This document shows positions 43,815-56,105 of a stretch of 64,000 nucleotides of DNA, in pieces. Below the pieces are notes generated by a model. It had not been told where the DNA came from and made no database searches. It saw nothing but the letters and a program-made list of their open reading frames with translations. Origin of the DNA: Ceratotherium simum simum. Lineage: Eukaryota; Chordata; Mammalia; Perissodactyla; Rhinocerotidae. The first letter of the stretch is position 1. Each line of letters starts with the position of its first letter. A program made the position numbers and the translations under genes. The stretch lies in assembly GCF_000283155.1 (NCBI RefSeq), contig NW_004454160.1, positions 7,889,161 to 7,953,160 of the forward strand. The letters are read 5' to 3'.

Positions 43815-45859
43815 CTTTTTTTTTTTTTTAAAGAAATGTTTCTTCTTTAAAACGTGTATTTTCTTGAGGAAAATATTGCTGTCTTCATTTTCTTTATCAA
43901 GATTCAATTTGGCCCTTGCTGATATTAAATTAAATCATTCAGCTTATGTGCTTTGGGATTTGTGTATATGGCTTGTTTTATTTTAGTTTTTCTTCTTTCC
44001 TTTTCTTTACCTTAAGATAAGCAGGAGAATTTTAAAACCACCTCTCTGAAAGCAACCAGAGCAGTTAACCTTAAGGACACAATGAAAACTCCCTTTCTGT
44101 GTCACGGCAGATGGAGGAGGAATTTTGGGGGAGGAGCCCGCTGTGATTGTTGGCAGGTTTGGCTCCAGTTTGGACTCTGCCATTTTCCACGGACCCGAGT
44201 CCATAACCTCTGTGTGTCTCTTTCCCCTTCTATAAAAATGAGCTTTACTGTCGGTGAGATAATATGAGTAAAGGAAATGTGCAAAAAAAATTAAGAAAAA
44301 GTAAAGCAAGTTGACTCTTGTTAGTGGAGTGAGGGGTTTGTGGTGCAGTTTCACCACCCCTTATGAGAAGGAAGGGTTCTGAAGTTGCTGTATTCGGAAG
44401 CAAGGGTTAAAAATTGGCTCAAAGCTGGAACTACACCTTTTATCACCCAGTCCAACCCTGACTTTTTCCCACTGAAGATACAGGCTTAAGGGATGTATTC
44501 AAGATCAATTTTGGTAACAGAGCCAACACAAAAATCCAATATAGACCTACTCTGTGCCACCCTTCCTTGTTATAAATCAGTTAATCCTGTGTTGCAGTTG
44601 TGTTCAACACTGGAAGCAGCTGGGCTTTCTGATCCAGTCCGTTGTCCCGTATTCCATGTGAGAACTGAACTTGTTTCAGTTCACACAGTTTCACTGGCTG
44701 CTTTGGGAAAATAGATGTATGCATGGAGGACCTGCCCATCCTTGCTCGTCTCTGTCCCACACCCTCTGTAAGTCACGGAGAGAACGTTTACAGCGCTTAA
44801 GTAGTTGTAGTGCCAGTAGTCCAAAGAGGCTTGGGACTGTTCAAGAGTACACTCTGAAACAGGATCCCAAGTCAAAGCTGGAAAATCATTTAAGAAACTA
44901 ATAGGTTGGACAACTGCAGTCGATCATGGTAACAAACAAGACTGTATTATCACCTTATACTCAAGTCTATTGAGAATTTAAATTAACAAGCCAAAATAAA
45001 GGAGTAATTTCTACAAAAAGTATTCAGAAAAGCATGATGGTAAAACAAATTGTGGAAAACTCAGAGATGTATTTTATCCCAGATTTAATCACATTGATGA
45101 TAATCCTTTGGATTTTTGGGTTGTCTGAATTTAGTAGTTCGTTTGTACCATAGATATATATGTCAGTATTAATCCTGTATTTTAAAAGAAAAAAATTTGT
45201 TAAAAGCTATTTAATATTTTTGTATGAACCAATGTTTTATTGTATTGAATTTCAGATTGATAAAATGGGTATTGGTTTGTCTGAAAAACCTAGATGTCTG
45301 GATTTTACCTTCCCTAGCAGATGGTTCACAGTATAAACCTAATAATCAGGTGTGTCCCTCCCCTTCCCCCCCCCCCCACAGTTTTGCTTGGAAAGATGAG
45401 GAAAAGTTAACAGTAAATTTCCACCTTTGCAACCTGTCTTGTTTTAATGCAGGTTAGGCACTTGCCTAGAAGACATGAAGAAAGAGGTAGTGATAGACTG
45501 TGTCACTATGAAAACTCTCAGGACTTGACAGGAAGTGACAGCCCAAGCTTGCCTGCTTGCGCAAATATGAGCAATTAAGCCAAGTTGCTTCAGAGTTTAG
45601 AAGGATCTAAGGGAATTTTAAGTACATCACTCCTGAAATGTGTTCTAGCTTTAGAGTTTTAGATTCAGTCATCCTTTCCTCCATTCCATCTGGGCCCTGG
45701 TGGCAAAATCATTTAAATGGAGTGACTGGTAGAATATCTTTCTCCTCAGCTGAACAGCACTGATTTACTTACTTTTTGCTGACTTTTACCCTGACCTGCC
45801 TGGGGAAACTGGGATAGTTTAGCAAACGAATCACAGCCTGCTGCTTGCTTAACAATATA

Positions 45860-46381
45860 CAGTAGTCCTCCCTTAATCCACGGTTTTGCTTTCTGTAGTT
45901 TGTTACCTGAGGTCATCTGCAGTCCAAAAATATTAAATGGAAAATTCCAGAAATAAGCAATTCATAAGTTTTAGATTGCATGCTGTTCTGAGTAGCGTGA
46001 TGAAATCTCGCTTCATCCCACTCAGTACTTGAATCATCCCTTTGTCCAGCATATCCACACTGTATACATTACCTGCCCAGTCACTTAGTAGCCCTCTCGG
46101 TTATCAGACGGACTGTCGCAGTATCACAGTGCTTGTGTTCAAGGAACCCTTATTTTACTTAGTGACCCAAAAGTGCAAGAGTCGTGATGCTGGCAATTTG
46201 GATATGCTAAGGAGAAGTTACTGTTGTTAATCTTACTGTGCCTAATTTATAAATTAAACTTTGTCAGAGATATGTATGTATACGAAAAACATAGTATATA
46301 CAGGGTTCAGTACTATCTGCAGTTTCAGGCATCTACTGGGGGTCTTGGGACATATCCCCTGCAGATAACGGGGGACTACTG
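45860..46381 (+). mobile_element. MER2-like TcMar-Tigger element with transposase N-terminal remnant
   Basis: 522 bp, complete from end to end. The left terminus CAGTAGTCCTCCCTTAATCC and the right terminus ending GGGGGACTACTG are inverted repeats, and each side has a TA dinucleotide (45858-45859, 46382-46383), the duplication of Tc1/mariner elements. Internally, 46155-46215 still reads like the start of a Tigger transposase (Lys-Cys-Lys-Ser-Arg-Asp-Ala-Gly-Asn-Leu-Asp-Met). The catalytic domain is absent, so it is a non-autonomous deletion derivative. Confidence 0.88.
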
Positions 46382-46383
46382 TA

Positions 46384-46555
46384 GGCTGCCTGGATTCAAA
46401 TTGAGGCTTTGTGACCTCAAACAAGTTACTTAGCCTCCCTAAGTAAACATCAGGTTTCTTTTTCTGTAAGGGTTGTCTAGGGTTGTCATGAAAGTTAAGT
46501 TGATATGTGACAGCTTGTGTTAAGCAAGTGCTTAATAAGTGTAAGCATCTGACTA
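46384..46555 (+). repeat. MIR SINE, host of the MER2-like insertion
   Basis: Sense MIR core directly after the MER2-like end: GGCTGCCTGGATTCAAATTG, GACCTCAAACAAGTTACTTA, GGTTGTCATGAAAGTTAAGT and AAGCAAGTGCTTAATAAGTG. Confidence 0.78.
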
Positions 46556-46696
46556 TAAAGAATAAATCAAAGAAAATTAATACTTAGGTAAAAATTGAGC
46601 TCTTCTAATTCCTAAGGTAGATCCACACTTGCAGAGGATAGTTTGGGAGTGGCTCTTAAACAGTAAGAATATTAGCTAAATGATCAAATTCTCCTT

Positions 46697-46952
46697 TTTT
46701 TTTTTTTGTGAGGAAGACTAGCCCTGAACTAACATCTGATGCCAATTCTCTCTCTTTTTTTTTTTTTTTCGTGCTGAGGAAGATTGGCCCTGGACTAACA
46801 TCCATGCCCATCTTCCTCTACTTTATATGGGACGCCGCCACAGCATGGCTTGACAAGCAGTGCATTGGTGTGTGCCCAGGATCCAAACCTGTGAACGCCG
46901 GGCCGCCGCAGCGGAGTGTGCACACTTAACTGCTGTGCCACTGGGCTGGCCC
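46697..46952 (-). repeat. ERE SINE, type B
   Basis: Minus-strand copy with an extra internal T run. It ends CCACTGGGCTGGCCC. The duplication TCAAATTCTCCTT lies at 46684-46696 and 46953-46965. Confidence 0.94.
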
Positions 46953-47007
46953 TCAAATTCTCCTTGTTGATCAGATCTTCCTTTTAGTCTTAAAAATGTA
47001 ATGGTTT

Positions 47008-47247
47008 GGGGCTGGCCCTGTGGCGTAGCGGTTCAGTGCGTGCACCCCACTGCTGGCAGCCCGGGTTCGGATCCCGGACGTGCACCAACACACTGCTTGT
47101 CAGGCCATGCTGTGGCGGCGTCCCATATAAAGTAGAGGAAGATGGGCACAGATGTTAGCCCAGGGCCAGTCTTCCTCAGCAAAAAAAGAGGAGGGTTGAC
47201 GTGGATGTTAGCTCAGGGCTGAGATTCCTCACAAAAAAAATAATAAT
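47008..47247 (+). repeat. ERE SINE, type B
   Basis: Plus-strand copy from GGGGCTGGCCCTGTGGCGTA to an AAAAAAAATAATAAT tail. The duplication AATGTAATGGTTT/AATGTAATGGTCT lies at 46995-47007 and 47248-47260. It sits 55 bases from the preceding ERE, in the opposite orientation. Confidence 0.94.
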
Positions 47248-48554
47248 AATGTAATGGTCTTTTTTTGGTAAATAAATGAATGGAACTAACAACTCACGAG
47301 GCTGGTGCATATATGTCTAGCTCTTTGCGTAAGATGGACTTGAACCCCAAAGCCCTTGCTCTTTCTACTCGGACAGCACACTGCCTCCGTGGGGAAGAGA
47401 TGCCTGACGAGTAGCAGAGCAGCTTCCCCTTTGATATCTGTGATGATTCTGAAAGAGAAGAAATATAACTAGTAACCAATCATGACTAAAGTTTTCTGTC
47501 CCTAGCAATGTTCTTCAATGCAAACTGAAAGATTGATGAGGTTTTTATTTTTCCCTACTACATAGATGACATGATTTAAATTATAAATTACCATCAGTTG
47601 GTGGCTGAATAAATAGGTGTGACATATTGGCAAAGCAATTTCATAATATGTGTCGAGTACCATGAGTTCACATATTTTTCTTAAGAATTCCAGATTTGGA
47701 ATTTATATAAGAAAGTTATGTCTGTCTTAACTGGAAATTAAAATTACCAATTTCTTTGCAAAATCTTAAAATGTGTATCAATAACTATTTAAATGGTTAT
47801 GAAGTCCTTATGATATAAACATGGCATGATGTTAAATGAAAAAGCAGAACACAAACTACCATGATATATGTCTGTGTGTGTGTGCATAATACACATATAC
47901 ACATGCACGGGGAACAAAGGACATACACAAATATGCTGATCACTTTGTGAGCATGGTAAAATTAAAGATGACTTTTTTCTATATATTTTCCATATTCTAA
48001 ATTTTCTTAATGTGATAGTTCTTTTATACTAAAAGAAAACATTTAGGTAGCATATACTACTGGTTTACAGAGTGGCATATAACAGTATACTTGAAAAAAC
48101 AGTATATTTGATCTAGAAGGGTTCTAGCAGGAGACACATGACTCCTAAGAAAATGAAGCTGATGACTATTAGAAGCAGGTTATTTTTTTATGCTTCAAGA
48201 GTTGCATTCTGGTGGAAGGGAGGAGAATGTGACGTGAAAGTCAAGAGCACGGTGGTCTCAAGTCATGATTTTGCTGGTGATAACCAAAGCTGTAGAGTGT
48301 AGAGTCCACGGGCTGCCTATGCCAGCTGCCAGTGCCTCCTTCCTGGACACAGTGCTCTTGGGGACAGTGTTCCTGTGGTTCCCCTTCTGATCATCATTCA
48401 GCTGCAAGTGAATATTAAACTCAGGGAGCCAGAGCATTCAGTATTTACCCATGTCACAGTGTTGCAGTCTTAAATATCTCACTGAAATCAGCATCAGAAA
48501 AAAAACACTGATGTCACAAAAAGACAGGAGTAGAATTTGTCCACAGAGCTATCA

Positions 48555-49130
48555 TTTGTTTGTTTACCCGCAGGTATTTATTGGACTCTTACTGTGTCCC
48601 AAGCATTGTTCTAGGCTTTGAGAATCCAGCCATGAACAAAACACAGTATGTCTTCCCATGCATCGTACTGTCTAGTAGGAGAAAACAATGAATAGTAAGT
48701 TGTAAGGAAAACATCAGTATTGAGAATAGAGCAATGGATATAAGATCAGGCTTCATTAATTCATTCATCTAAACAGTATTATTTGGAGCATCTTTTTTTT
48801 TTTATCATTTTTATTTATGTATTTATTTTCCCCCAAAGCCCCAGTAGATAGTTGTATGTCATAGTTGCACATCCTTCTAGTTGCTGTATGTGGGACGCGG
48901 CCTCAGCATGGCCGGAGAAGCGGTGCTTCGGTGCGCGCCCGGGATCTGAACCCAGGCTGCCAGCAGCGGAGCGCACGCACTTAACCGCTAAGCCACGGGG
49001 TCGGCCCTGGAGCATCTTCTATGTGCCTGTTTGCTGGATGGAGGGGATATAACCATGAATATAATCCAGTTTGTAGCACCCGCAGCTTCTAGTCCAGTGG
49101 GGAAGACAGTGTAGTAAGTGCTGTGATGGG
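48555..49130. repeat. Ancient interspersed repeat, unresolved, split by an ERE
   Basis: GTATTTATTGGACTCTTACT, CAAGCATTGTTCTAGGCTTT, AATCCAGCCATGAACAAAAC, then after the ERE CTAGTCCAGTGGGGAAGACA. These are phrases of the same old multicopy element seen at 7.2 and 37 kb. Confidence 0.45.
48796..49007 (-). repeat. ERE SINE, type A
   Basis: Minus-strand copy from a T run to CACGGGGTCGGCCC, with duplication TGGAGCATCTTT/TGGAGCATCTTC at 48784-48795 and 49008-49019. Confidence 0.94.
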
Positions 49131-50429
49131 GCAGCACATGGAGAAGTCTCTAACCCAATCTTGGGAGGGCCTAAAAAGAACAAAAAGTACATTCTTGAGC
49201 AAGTTAATTTCTCTGAGCCTTTTTGGTAAAATAAACAAAATTATTGTGAGGATTGTGTGAAAGTACACAGTATGAGTGCACAGTAGTAGTATATTGAGCA
49301 CATAGCAGTTTTAAAAATTAAATCTGAATCTGCTTGAATATTGTGCAATGCAATACAGCAAGTGTCAGGTAAGTCATCAACCAGAACAACAAAGAATAAA
49401 GAACAGCTGGTAATATCTGTATAGCTCATCAGAGTTGACAAAGGCCTTTCAAGTATATTCTGTCATCTGATTCATGCAAAATCCGAGGGAGGTGGGTATA
49501 ATGAAAAATACCCTTTAACTGGGCCTTCATCCTAGCCAGGCATCTCCCCTGCTGCTGGAAGAGCACACAGCAATGTTGCAGACAGCTCAGCGACTAGAGC
49601 TGAGGGCCATACTGAATGGAAATCTGGAAATACAAGAATGGAAGAGGCCGAATGCTCGGTCATCTTAAAGGGTGAATAGTGACCAAACCAATCACTCAGT
49701 TCCTGCACCAAAATGAGTAAAATGGTCGTGTTCCCAACAATCTAACTTAGAATCTTTTTCCTTAGCTTTGGAATTCATAATGTGATTTCTTCACTTGTGG
49801 ATTTCCTTTCCTAATATGCTTTACTGATTTCAGAATTAAAAGTTTGCATTTCCTGAGCTTACTCTGGCCAGGGCCCAAGAGGAAGTGGCCACCAGCCATT
49901 AAGAAGCCAGGAAGGGAACTGGGCTAGGATTAAAAATCACCTGGTGTGCTGACAATCTGTATGACCATAATTATCAGGAGGAGGTTTATAATGGTTGTTG
50001 TCAGTGATTTATCTTTCTTTCCCTTTCTCCTCATTGCTTTTTTTTCCCCTTGAGGTCAAAAGAAAAGGGCCTGTGTGCTTTTGAGTCAGGCCCTATTTAC
50101 ATATGCTTTTCAGAATGGGAGCTGTAGAGACTTCGATTAACAACACTTTTCCTTTTAAATTCCAAGGACTATCTTGTTTCTCAAATGCTAAGAATGAGCA
50201 AGAACAGGCCTGAAGTTGGGGGTTTTCTGAGCTGAGCACTTTGGGGGGGTCCTCAACTTCCACCTGCGCCCCAGCCCCTCCCCCCTCTCCCCATTCCTAC
50301 CCCACAGACCTCCCTAAGTTGCCCAAACGTGCACATGAAACTGCTTTGCTGTTTCTCCCTTCCAGCCCCTTTTCGTTTTCCCTACCTTGGCTTTGGTTTC
50401 CGACAGCCTCCCTCCCTCTGTTCTCATCA

Positions 50430-50960
50430 CCTCCAATCCAGCCTCAACACTGCTGCCAAAATGACTTTTCTAAAAAGGCCGAATCTCTCAGCTGCTTTCA
50501 TCACTTCAAATGACAGCAATAAAGATAAAAATAATAAAACTCATCTAATCATGTCATTCCTCTGCTTAAAATCTTACAGTTTGAGGATAAAGTCCAAACT
50601 TCTTAGCTTGACCCACAGGGCCCTTCTCCATCAGCTCCTTACACCCCTTCAGTCTTACCTCTTGCCAGTCTTCAGCCCACACCCTGCTCTCCAGCCCAAC
50701 TGAATTTCTTTTTTTTTTTTTCTTTTATTTCTTTTCATTCTTAGTTTTTCGCTTTTCTTTTTAATTATTTTTTTTCAACTGAATTTCTTAGTCCTTCAGT
50801 GCAGGGCCTTTTTCACACCTCCCTGCCTTCCTACCTGCTGACCTGTGCCTGGAAACCCCTCCCTGCTTCCTGCTCTGCGCCAGCTCCCACTCATCCTTTG
50901 AAACTTGGTTCACGTGTCCTGTTACAGGAGGCCTCACCTGACTCCCCAGTTTGTAATTGC
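50430..50960 (-). repeat. L2 LINE relic, antisense
   Basis: Complement of an L2 3' region: CTCAACACTGCTGCCAAAAT, CTAATCATGTCATTCCTCTG, GGATAAAGTCCAAACTTCTT, ACCTGTGCCTGGAAACCCCT and GTTACAGGAGGCCTCACCTG. A 65-base T-rich insertion splits it at 50711-50775. Confidence 0.8.
50711..50775 (-). mobile_element. Tiny poly(A)-type retroposed insertion with target-site duplication
   Basis: A 65-base T-rich segment (A-rich on the minus strand) with no SINE or LINE body. It is flanked by a perfect 14-base duplication CAACTGAATTTCTT at 50697-50710 and 50776-50789. It has the structure of an L1-mediated insertion in which only the tail, or an extremely 5'-truncated element, was integrated. Confidence 0.75.
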
Positions 50961-50994
50961 CCTTCTGTCTGGGGCACAGTTAGAGTATGAATCT

Positions 50995-51225
50995 GTGTGT
51001 CAGATCCCAGGTCTCTGTGTCCAAATTCCAGATAGGCCACTTACTAACTCAGAGTCCTTAGCCAAGTTACTTAACCTCTAGGCCTCAGTTTCTACATCTG
51101 TAAAAAGAGACTAATAGAGTTTACCTTATAGGGTTGCCATGAGGATTAAATAAGGCAACATCTATAAAACCCTTGGCATGGTACCTGACACAGAATAAAT
51201 GCTCAATTAGCACTAATTATCACTA
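50995..51225 (+). repeat. MIR SINE
   Basis: Sense MIR: GAGTCCTTAGCCAAGTTACT, CTAGGCCTCAGTTTCTACAT, TAGGGTTGCCATGAGGATTA, CCCTTGGCATGGTACCTGAC, AATAAATGCTCAATTAGCAC. Nearly full length. Confidence 0.9.
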
Positions 51226-51997
51226 CCTCTCTCATAGATAGTTCTCACTGCTATTAAAGGATAATTTTCAATGTGGTGAAATCATGATTCTCCACGAAGA
51301 TAAGATATATTTATACAGCTCATTAATTAAGGAGGAAACCAGTAAGATTTTACAACTGTTTCAAATGAGAATTGGACTTATGGAGATTTGTTCTCTACTG
51401 AACAAAATTCACTTGCATCACCGTGAACAGGAACACTTGGCATCACACATCAGACAGGAAACATCCACACCATCAGCCTCCACTGGTTACCTTCCATCTG
51501 CAGACCTGTAAGACCGCCCCGCAGAAGACAATCCAATGTGCAGATCTCCACAGGATCAGATAGCCTGGAGCCCTAGACAACTCAGCATTCCTTGGCAAGA
51601 ACACCCAGTACTCCTTTTCCACTTGAAGGTCTTTCACAATTTTTCCTGGCACCACAGTGCACTATACTCATTTGTTTGCTTTTCTAAATCCCCACCAAAC
51701 TGTGAGCTTCTTGCGATGAGGAAACAACACGTCAAGTGAGAGATCCCTTTTGATTTTAGGGGCTGGGGAAGCTTCTGCAGGAGGTGACATGAGCTGGGTA
51801 GAGACAGGGAAGGCGACACTGCTCCTGGAGAAGGGCATCCAGAGAGAGCTATGGGGGCCATGGTAGAACTGGCTGGCAAGTGTGTGTGAAACAGACTGTG
51901 CCAGGCCCTGGGCTAGGCGAGGAAGATCAAAAGAGGAGTCAGGCCTGATCTCTGTTTTCAAGAAGCGCTCAATCTGTTGGGGCAATAAAAGAAAATC

Positions 51998-52243
51998 GGG
52001 CCAGCCAGGTGGTGTAGTGGTTAGTTCCGTGCTCTCCGCTTCGGCAGTCCGGGGTTCACAGGTTTGGATCCCGGGTGCAGACTGACGCACTGCTCATCAA
52101 GCCTTGCTGTGGAGGCATCCCATATACAAAATAGAGGAAGACTGGCACAGATGTTAGCTCAGCTACAATCTTCCTCAAGCAAAAAGAGGAAGATTGGCAA
52201 CGGATGTTAGCTCATGGCCAAGCTTCCTCACAAAAAAAAAAAA
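51998..52243 (+). repeat. ERE SINE, type B
   Basis: Plus-strand copy GGGCCAGCCAGGTGGTGTAG through both GATGTTAGCTCA units to a 13-base A run. AAAAGAAAATC at 51987-51997 and AAGAGAAAATC after the tail are the probable duplication. Confidence 0.92.
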
Positions 52244-53552
52244 AAGAGAAAATCAATGCTTAAAACACAGTGTGATGAGGGCCCTAAAAGTCCAGAAGCA
52301 GAACTTCAAGGACTTGAGTGAATTGAGGACAGAGTGTTTCCCAAGACCAGGCCTGATGAAGGGCCTAAGACAGAGGAGATGCCCGTGAGTCTCTGGGCAG
52401 CCTCAGAGAAATGAATGAGAGTACCTGTGTTCTACACCCATTGTCAGACTCCCTCCCCTTTCCACCACTGGGCTGGACTTTGTTGGCAGACGGTGCCAGT
52501 GGAGAATTAATGACAGTTCCCTCGAGTTTCTGGGAATAGTAGTCCTCATTAGAGGCAGGGGCAACCCTGCAGCATTCCCAATGTCTCACTTAGGGAACTA
52601 GCATACTTAAAAGTCATTGCAAAGAAAATGGCATTCACCTGCAAAAACGCAATATGTTGGAAAGGGGGACCAGTCAACTAAGTAACTCAAGAAAATATGT
52701 TCTCCCCTGGAACGTACACTCTGTGAGGCAAGGAGTATCTGAATATGATTGTTATGTGATAGCACTCATTTGTTGAATATATAAATGAATGAATGAATGG
52801 AGACTCTAGAGGAGGATCTGTCCAGGGAGAGGGACTGGCCCACTGGCTGCCCTGCTAGGTGCCCTCAGATGTAGTCAGCCAAAGACTGATGTCCTTTAAA
52901 TATATGAAGCACCTTTCTCCTCACTAGACACCTCCCCTATACTTTTAGCTGCTTATACTATACTCTATATTGGCCTCTCCTATACTTTCAGCTGCCTAAT
53001 GGAAAAGAACATGCTCAGCGTGCGGGCAGGAACATTCAATCTGAGAGCCTGCCATACTCTCCCTATGAATTCTGGTATATACATGAGCCTCAGATGTCTG
53101 TCAGGCTCCCAGGCTCCATTCAACCCCGACATACTGACAAGACCAAACCACTCTGAGTTCACCAAGGTGATGCCACCTAAGTTGGCCTCCTGACCCATGG
53201 GCCTGTGTGTGACACCACCACCTCACCATCACCTCTTTTTGATTTTACACTGATCACTGAAGTGTTTCTCCAAACCCTGCTGATCTGCTCCAACCATGGG
53301 AGGTGACTGATGTGGTACCCAGACAGCTTGCCTTTCTTGGCAGCCTCCCGGCCCCACACTTGCCATCTGGGTCAGCCCCAGCCTCTGGGACAGTCCCCAG
53401 GAACCCGAGCTGCTTGTGCTTCTCAGGAAGGGACAGACACCTTGGGAACCTGCTCAGGACCTGCCACGGGAGTCAGTCCAGCCCTCTGCCTGAAAGCTCA
53501 TTGAGCCTCCTCCCACACCTGACACACATCAACACCTAGTCCCGGAGGCAAG

Positions 53553-53695
53553 ATGGTGGGGTGGGCTCTGGGCTCAGAAAGACCTGGTTCAGAGCCTGAC
53601 TCTACCCCTCACTGGCTATGTGGCTCTGGGAAGATCACTTCACTTCTCTGTGCCTCAGTTTCCTCATCTGTAAAATAAGGATAATAACAGTTGTA
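53553..53695 (+). repeat. MIR SINE
   Basis: Sense MIR, well preserved: CCTCACTGGCTATGTGGCTC, TGTGCCTCAGTTTCCTCATC and TGTAAAATAAGGATAATAAC. Confidence 0.9.
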
Positions 53696-54617
53696 CCAGC
53701 CAGAGTTCAGTACAGGAAATAGGAACCACTCGAGGTACTTTGAGCACAAAGTGATTTGATACAGGGGGCTAGGTGCTTATGGGATGGTTGGAGTGGCTGC
53801 AAGGGGGAGAGGAGGAGGTAAGGCCGAGTCTCTAGAGGATCTGCTCCCTCGCCTGGGCAGGAAAGGAAGGTGCCACTGGCACTACTGAGTTCCGGGATAC
53901 ACGGACATGGCCATGATCCAGGGAGCAGGCAGGGCCTCCACTGCTGCCGCTAGTGGTGGGGACTGCACACTGGACACGCTGCAGAAAAAAATGCATGTCT
54001 GCATGACCCTGCTTGCCAGAAGAGAGCAGCCAAAGCAGCAGGAAGGTGGCCTCTCGCTCCCTTCCACCTTCCAAATCCCATGTGAGGGTCTAAGGTTGGA
54101 TCACAATAGGCACCCACCACTCTTGAAGGTCTGGAAAACATAGCTTTAGCTTTCTGCCTCCAAAGGACAGGAAATAGGTGGGAATGGATGCTGGATGCTA
54201 CTCAGCCACAGGGGGATTAACTGTGTTCACGCCTGGAGAGCACTCACATTCTGGCACACAGCCCATGCCGAATGCAGGCGGGCTCTGGTGGACGTTACAG
54301 TGGTTATGGCTACATGCCTGCTGTGTGCCAGCACCGGCCAGGCCCTCAGAGACACAACAGCCAACAAGACAGGGCCCTCCCCTGAAGAAGTGATGACACT
54401 CCAGGGGGAACATAAACTGGAACCATAAAGGAAAGTGGTCAAGGTAAAAGTGAGTCATAAAAGCCTGGTGGGGTTTCTGAAAGATAGAGGAGGCACCTTG
54501 GCCCGTCTAGGGGAGGGGAGGGACAGTCAGTGCTGGCTTTCCAGTTGGGGTGGAGTCTAATCTGAGGCTTGAAAGGAGAACTAGAAACTAACCAAAGTAA
54601 GCAAGAGGAAACAAGGG

Positions 54618-54632
54618 GTGTGTGTGTGTGTG
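54618..54632. repeat. (TG)n microsatellite
   Basis: Fifteen bases of GTGTGTGTGTGTGTG in the gene-free flank. Confidence 0.8.
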
Positions 54633-54779
54633 ACAAGGCTAAATTCCACCTTGAGGGAACATATACACAAACAAATCCTGGAGGATGGAAGGTGCTTGGC
54701 ATTTTCCACGAGTGGACAGTTCAGTCTGGTGCATAGAGAGACGGGTGGGTGGGGGGTAAGAAATGAAGCTGGAGAGAAA

Positions 54780-55095
54780 AGCAGGGGCAAGGAGAGCTCG
54801 TGGGGCTTTACACGTCATTTTGAAGAATTTGAGCTTTATCCTGTGGGCAACAGGGAGCCATAGTAGCTGTTTAAGCAGGGAGAAGGATCATCACCATTCC
54901 AGTTTCAGAAATATCACTTTGATGTGGTTTGTGCAATGGACTGGAAGAAGGCAGGACTGCCAGCGAGGATTCCAGTTATGATATTTCAACAGTCTGGGCT
55001 GGAAATAATGGCTGCCTAGAGGAGGACAAGAGAAAAGCAGCGACGATTCAAGGGAGTTAAGGAGGAGGCAGAGTAAACAGGAGCGGTGTGGGAGT
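54780..55095. repeat. Ancient interspersed repeat, same unresolved family
   Basis: TTTGAGCTTTATCCTGTGGG, CAACAGGGAGCCATAGTAGC, AATATCACTTTGATGTGGTT and GGAAATAATGGCTGCCTAGA follow the order of the element at 7.2 and 37 kb. Confidence 0.5.
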
Positions 55096-55267
55096 GGGAG
55101 CAGGGAGGAAGCTGGGGTGGCTGCCAGGTTTCAACAGCAGGCACACCCAGAAGGGTGGGAACTCTATCTACTCCTGGCACTTGATCCCACCCACAGGCTC
55201 CCTGCCTCTGGACTGAGGTTCACAAAAAGCCCCTTCCCTCCCGTCCACCTTATGGCCCACATGCAAT

Positions 55268-55330
55268 TCAGTTCCTCCAAGGTTTATTAAGCAGCTATTA
55301 TGTGCCAGGAACCGGGGAGGCTTCTCCCTG
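55268..55330 (-). repeat. MIR fragment, antisense
   Basis: GTTTATTAAGCAGCTATTAT followed by GTGCCAGGAACCGGGG, the conserved MIR antisense start. Short, with the rest lost. Confidence 0.55.
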
Positions 55331-55897
55331 CTTCACCTAAGGGAGTTTTAACTGGATGACTGAGAGGCTCCAGAGCAGGGAGAGGAGGCTGAGGGTAAGC
55401 AGGGAAAAGGCAAAAGCTGCGGACACAGAGCCTGCACTTAGGCCCTGTCTCCCCCTTGCACTGGAGGAACTTGACCCTGACCTCTCACCCATGAGAGGAA
55501 AGGTACAAGGGATATCTGCAGGGCCCTAGACAAAGCTCTTGGGCCCCAACCTGTATTGGAACAGGCACCACCCCTGGTCTCTTTCTGTTCTGAAAGTTCT
55601 GTGCTTCTTCTCCTGTGAGATCCCAGACAAAGGAGAGAGCCACCGCATGCTGACCCCCAGGACTCGCTGCCTGCCATCCAACAGTCACTCCTTGGAATCA
55701 AGGCATTTTCCCAGAGGCTCTTGTCCACAGAGAGACATTAACTCACTACTCCTGGATAACATATTAATTTCTTACCGATTCGCTATTACGGTAGTGCAGG
55801 CAAATTATAGGACTGTTCTTAAGTGAGCCTAGAAGAGAGGCCCGCGTTTCAGAAGAGGGAGAAGCTGGAGCCATCCTATGGGGTCTGGGCACTGGAA

Positions 55898-56105
55898 AAT
55901 GATAGTAACAGCATTTACTATTGATTGAGCACTCTACATTCCTAATTTCTAAATCTTCATAATTCTGCAAGGTAATTTTTGTTCCCATTTTGCAGATGAT
56001 AAAACTGAGGTTCAGTCAGGTTAAGTAATTTGCTCATTTAAGGTCACATGGCTACTAGGTGGCTGAACTGGCATTTTAACCAACCCAGGCCTGATACCAA
56101 CGCTT
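55898..56105 (-). repeat. MIR SINE, antisense
   Basis: TTTACTATTGATTGAGCACT, CATTTTGCAGATGATAAAAC, TGAGGTTCAGTCAGGTTAAG, GGTCACATGGCTACTAGGTG and CCAACCCAGGCCTGATACC. Confidence 0.85.

Larger units (their letters stand above)
42298..43835 (+). other. SLC16A1: SLC16A1 3' UTR
   Basis: About 1.5 kb of AT-rich, repeat-free sequence after the stop, ending about 20 bases past AATAAA at 43809. With exon 1 this predicts an mRNA of about 3.2-3.3 kb. Seed matches for miR-29 (42378) and miR-124 (42585) lie in the first 300 bases. Further AATAAA hexamers at about 43480 and 44995 allow shorter or longer isoforms. Confidence 0.75.

Noticed and set aside
44082..45460. Possible longer SLC16A1 3' UTR up to about 45.2 kb
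   Set aside because: AATAAA at 44995 could serve a longer isoform, but the signal at 43809 has a better downstream element and fits the known message size. It is kept only as a remark in the 3' UTR entry.
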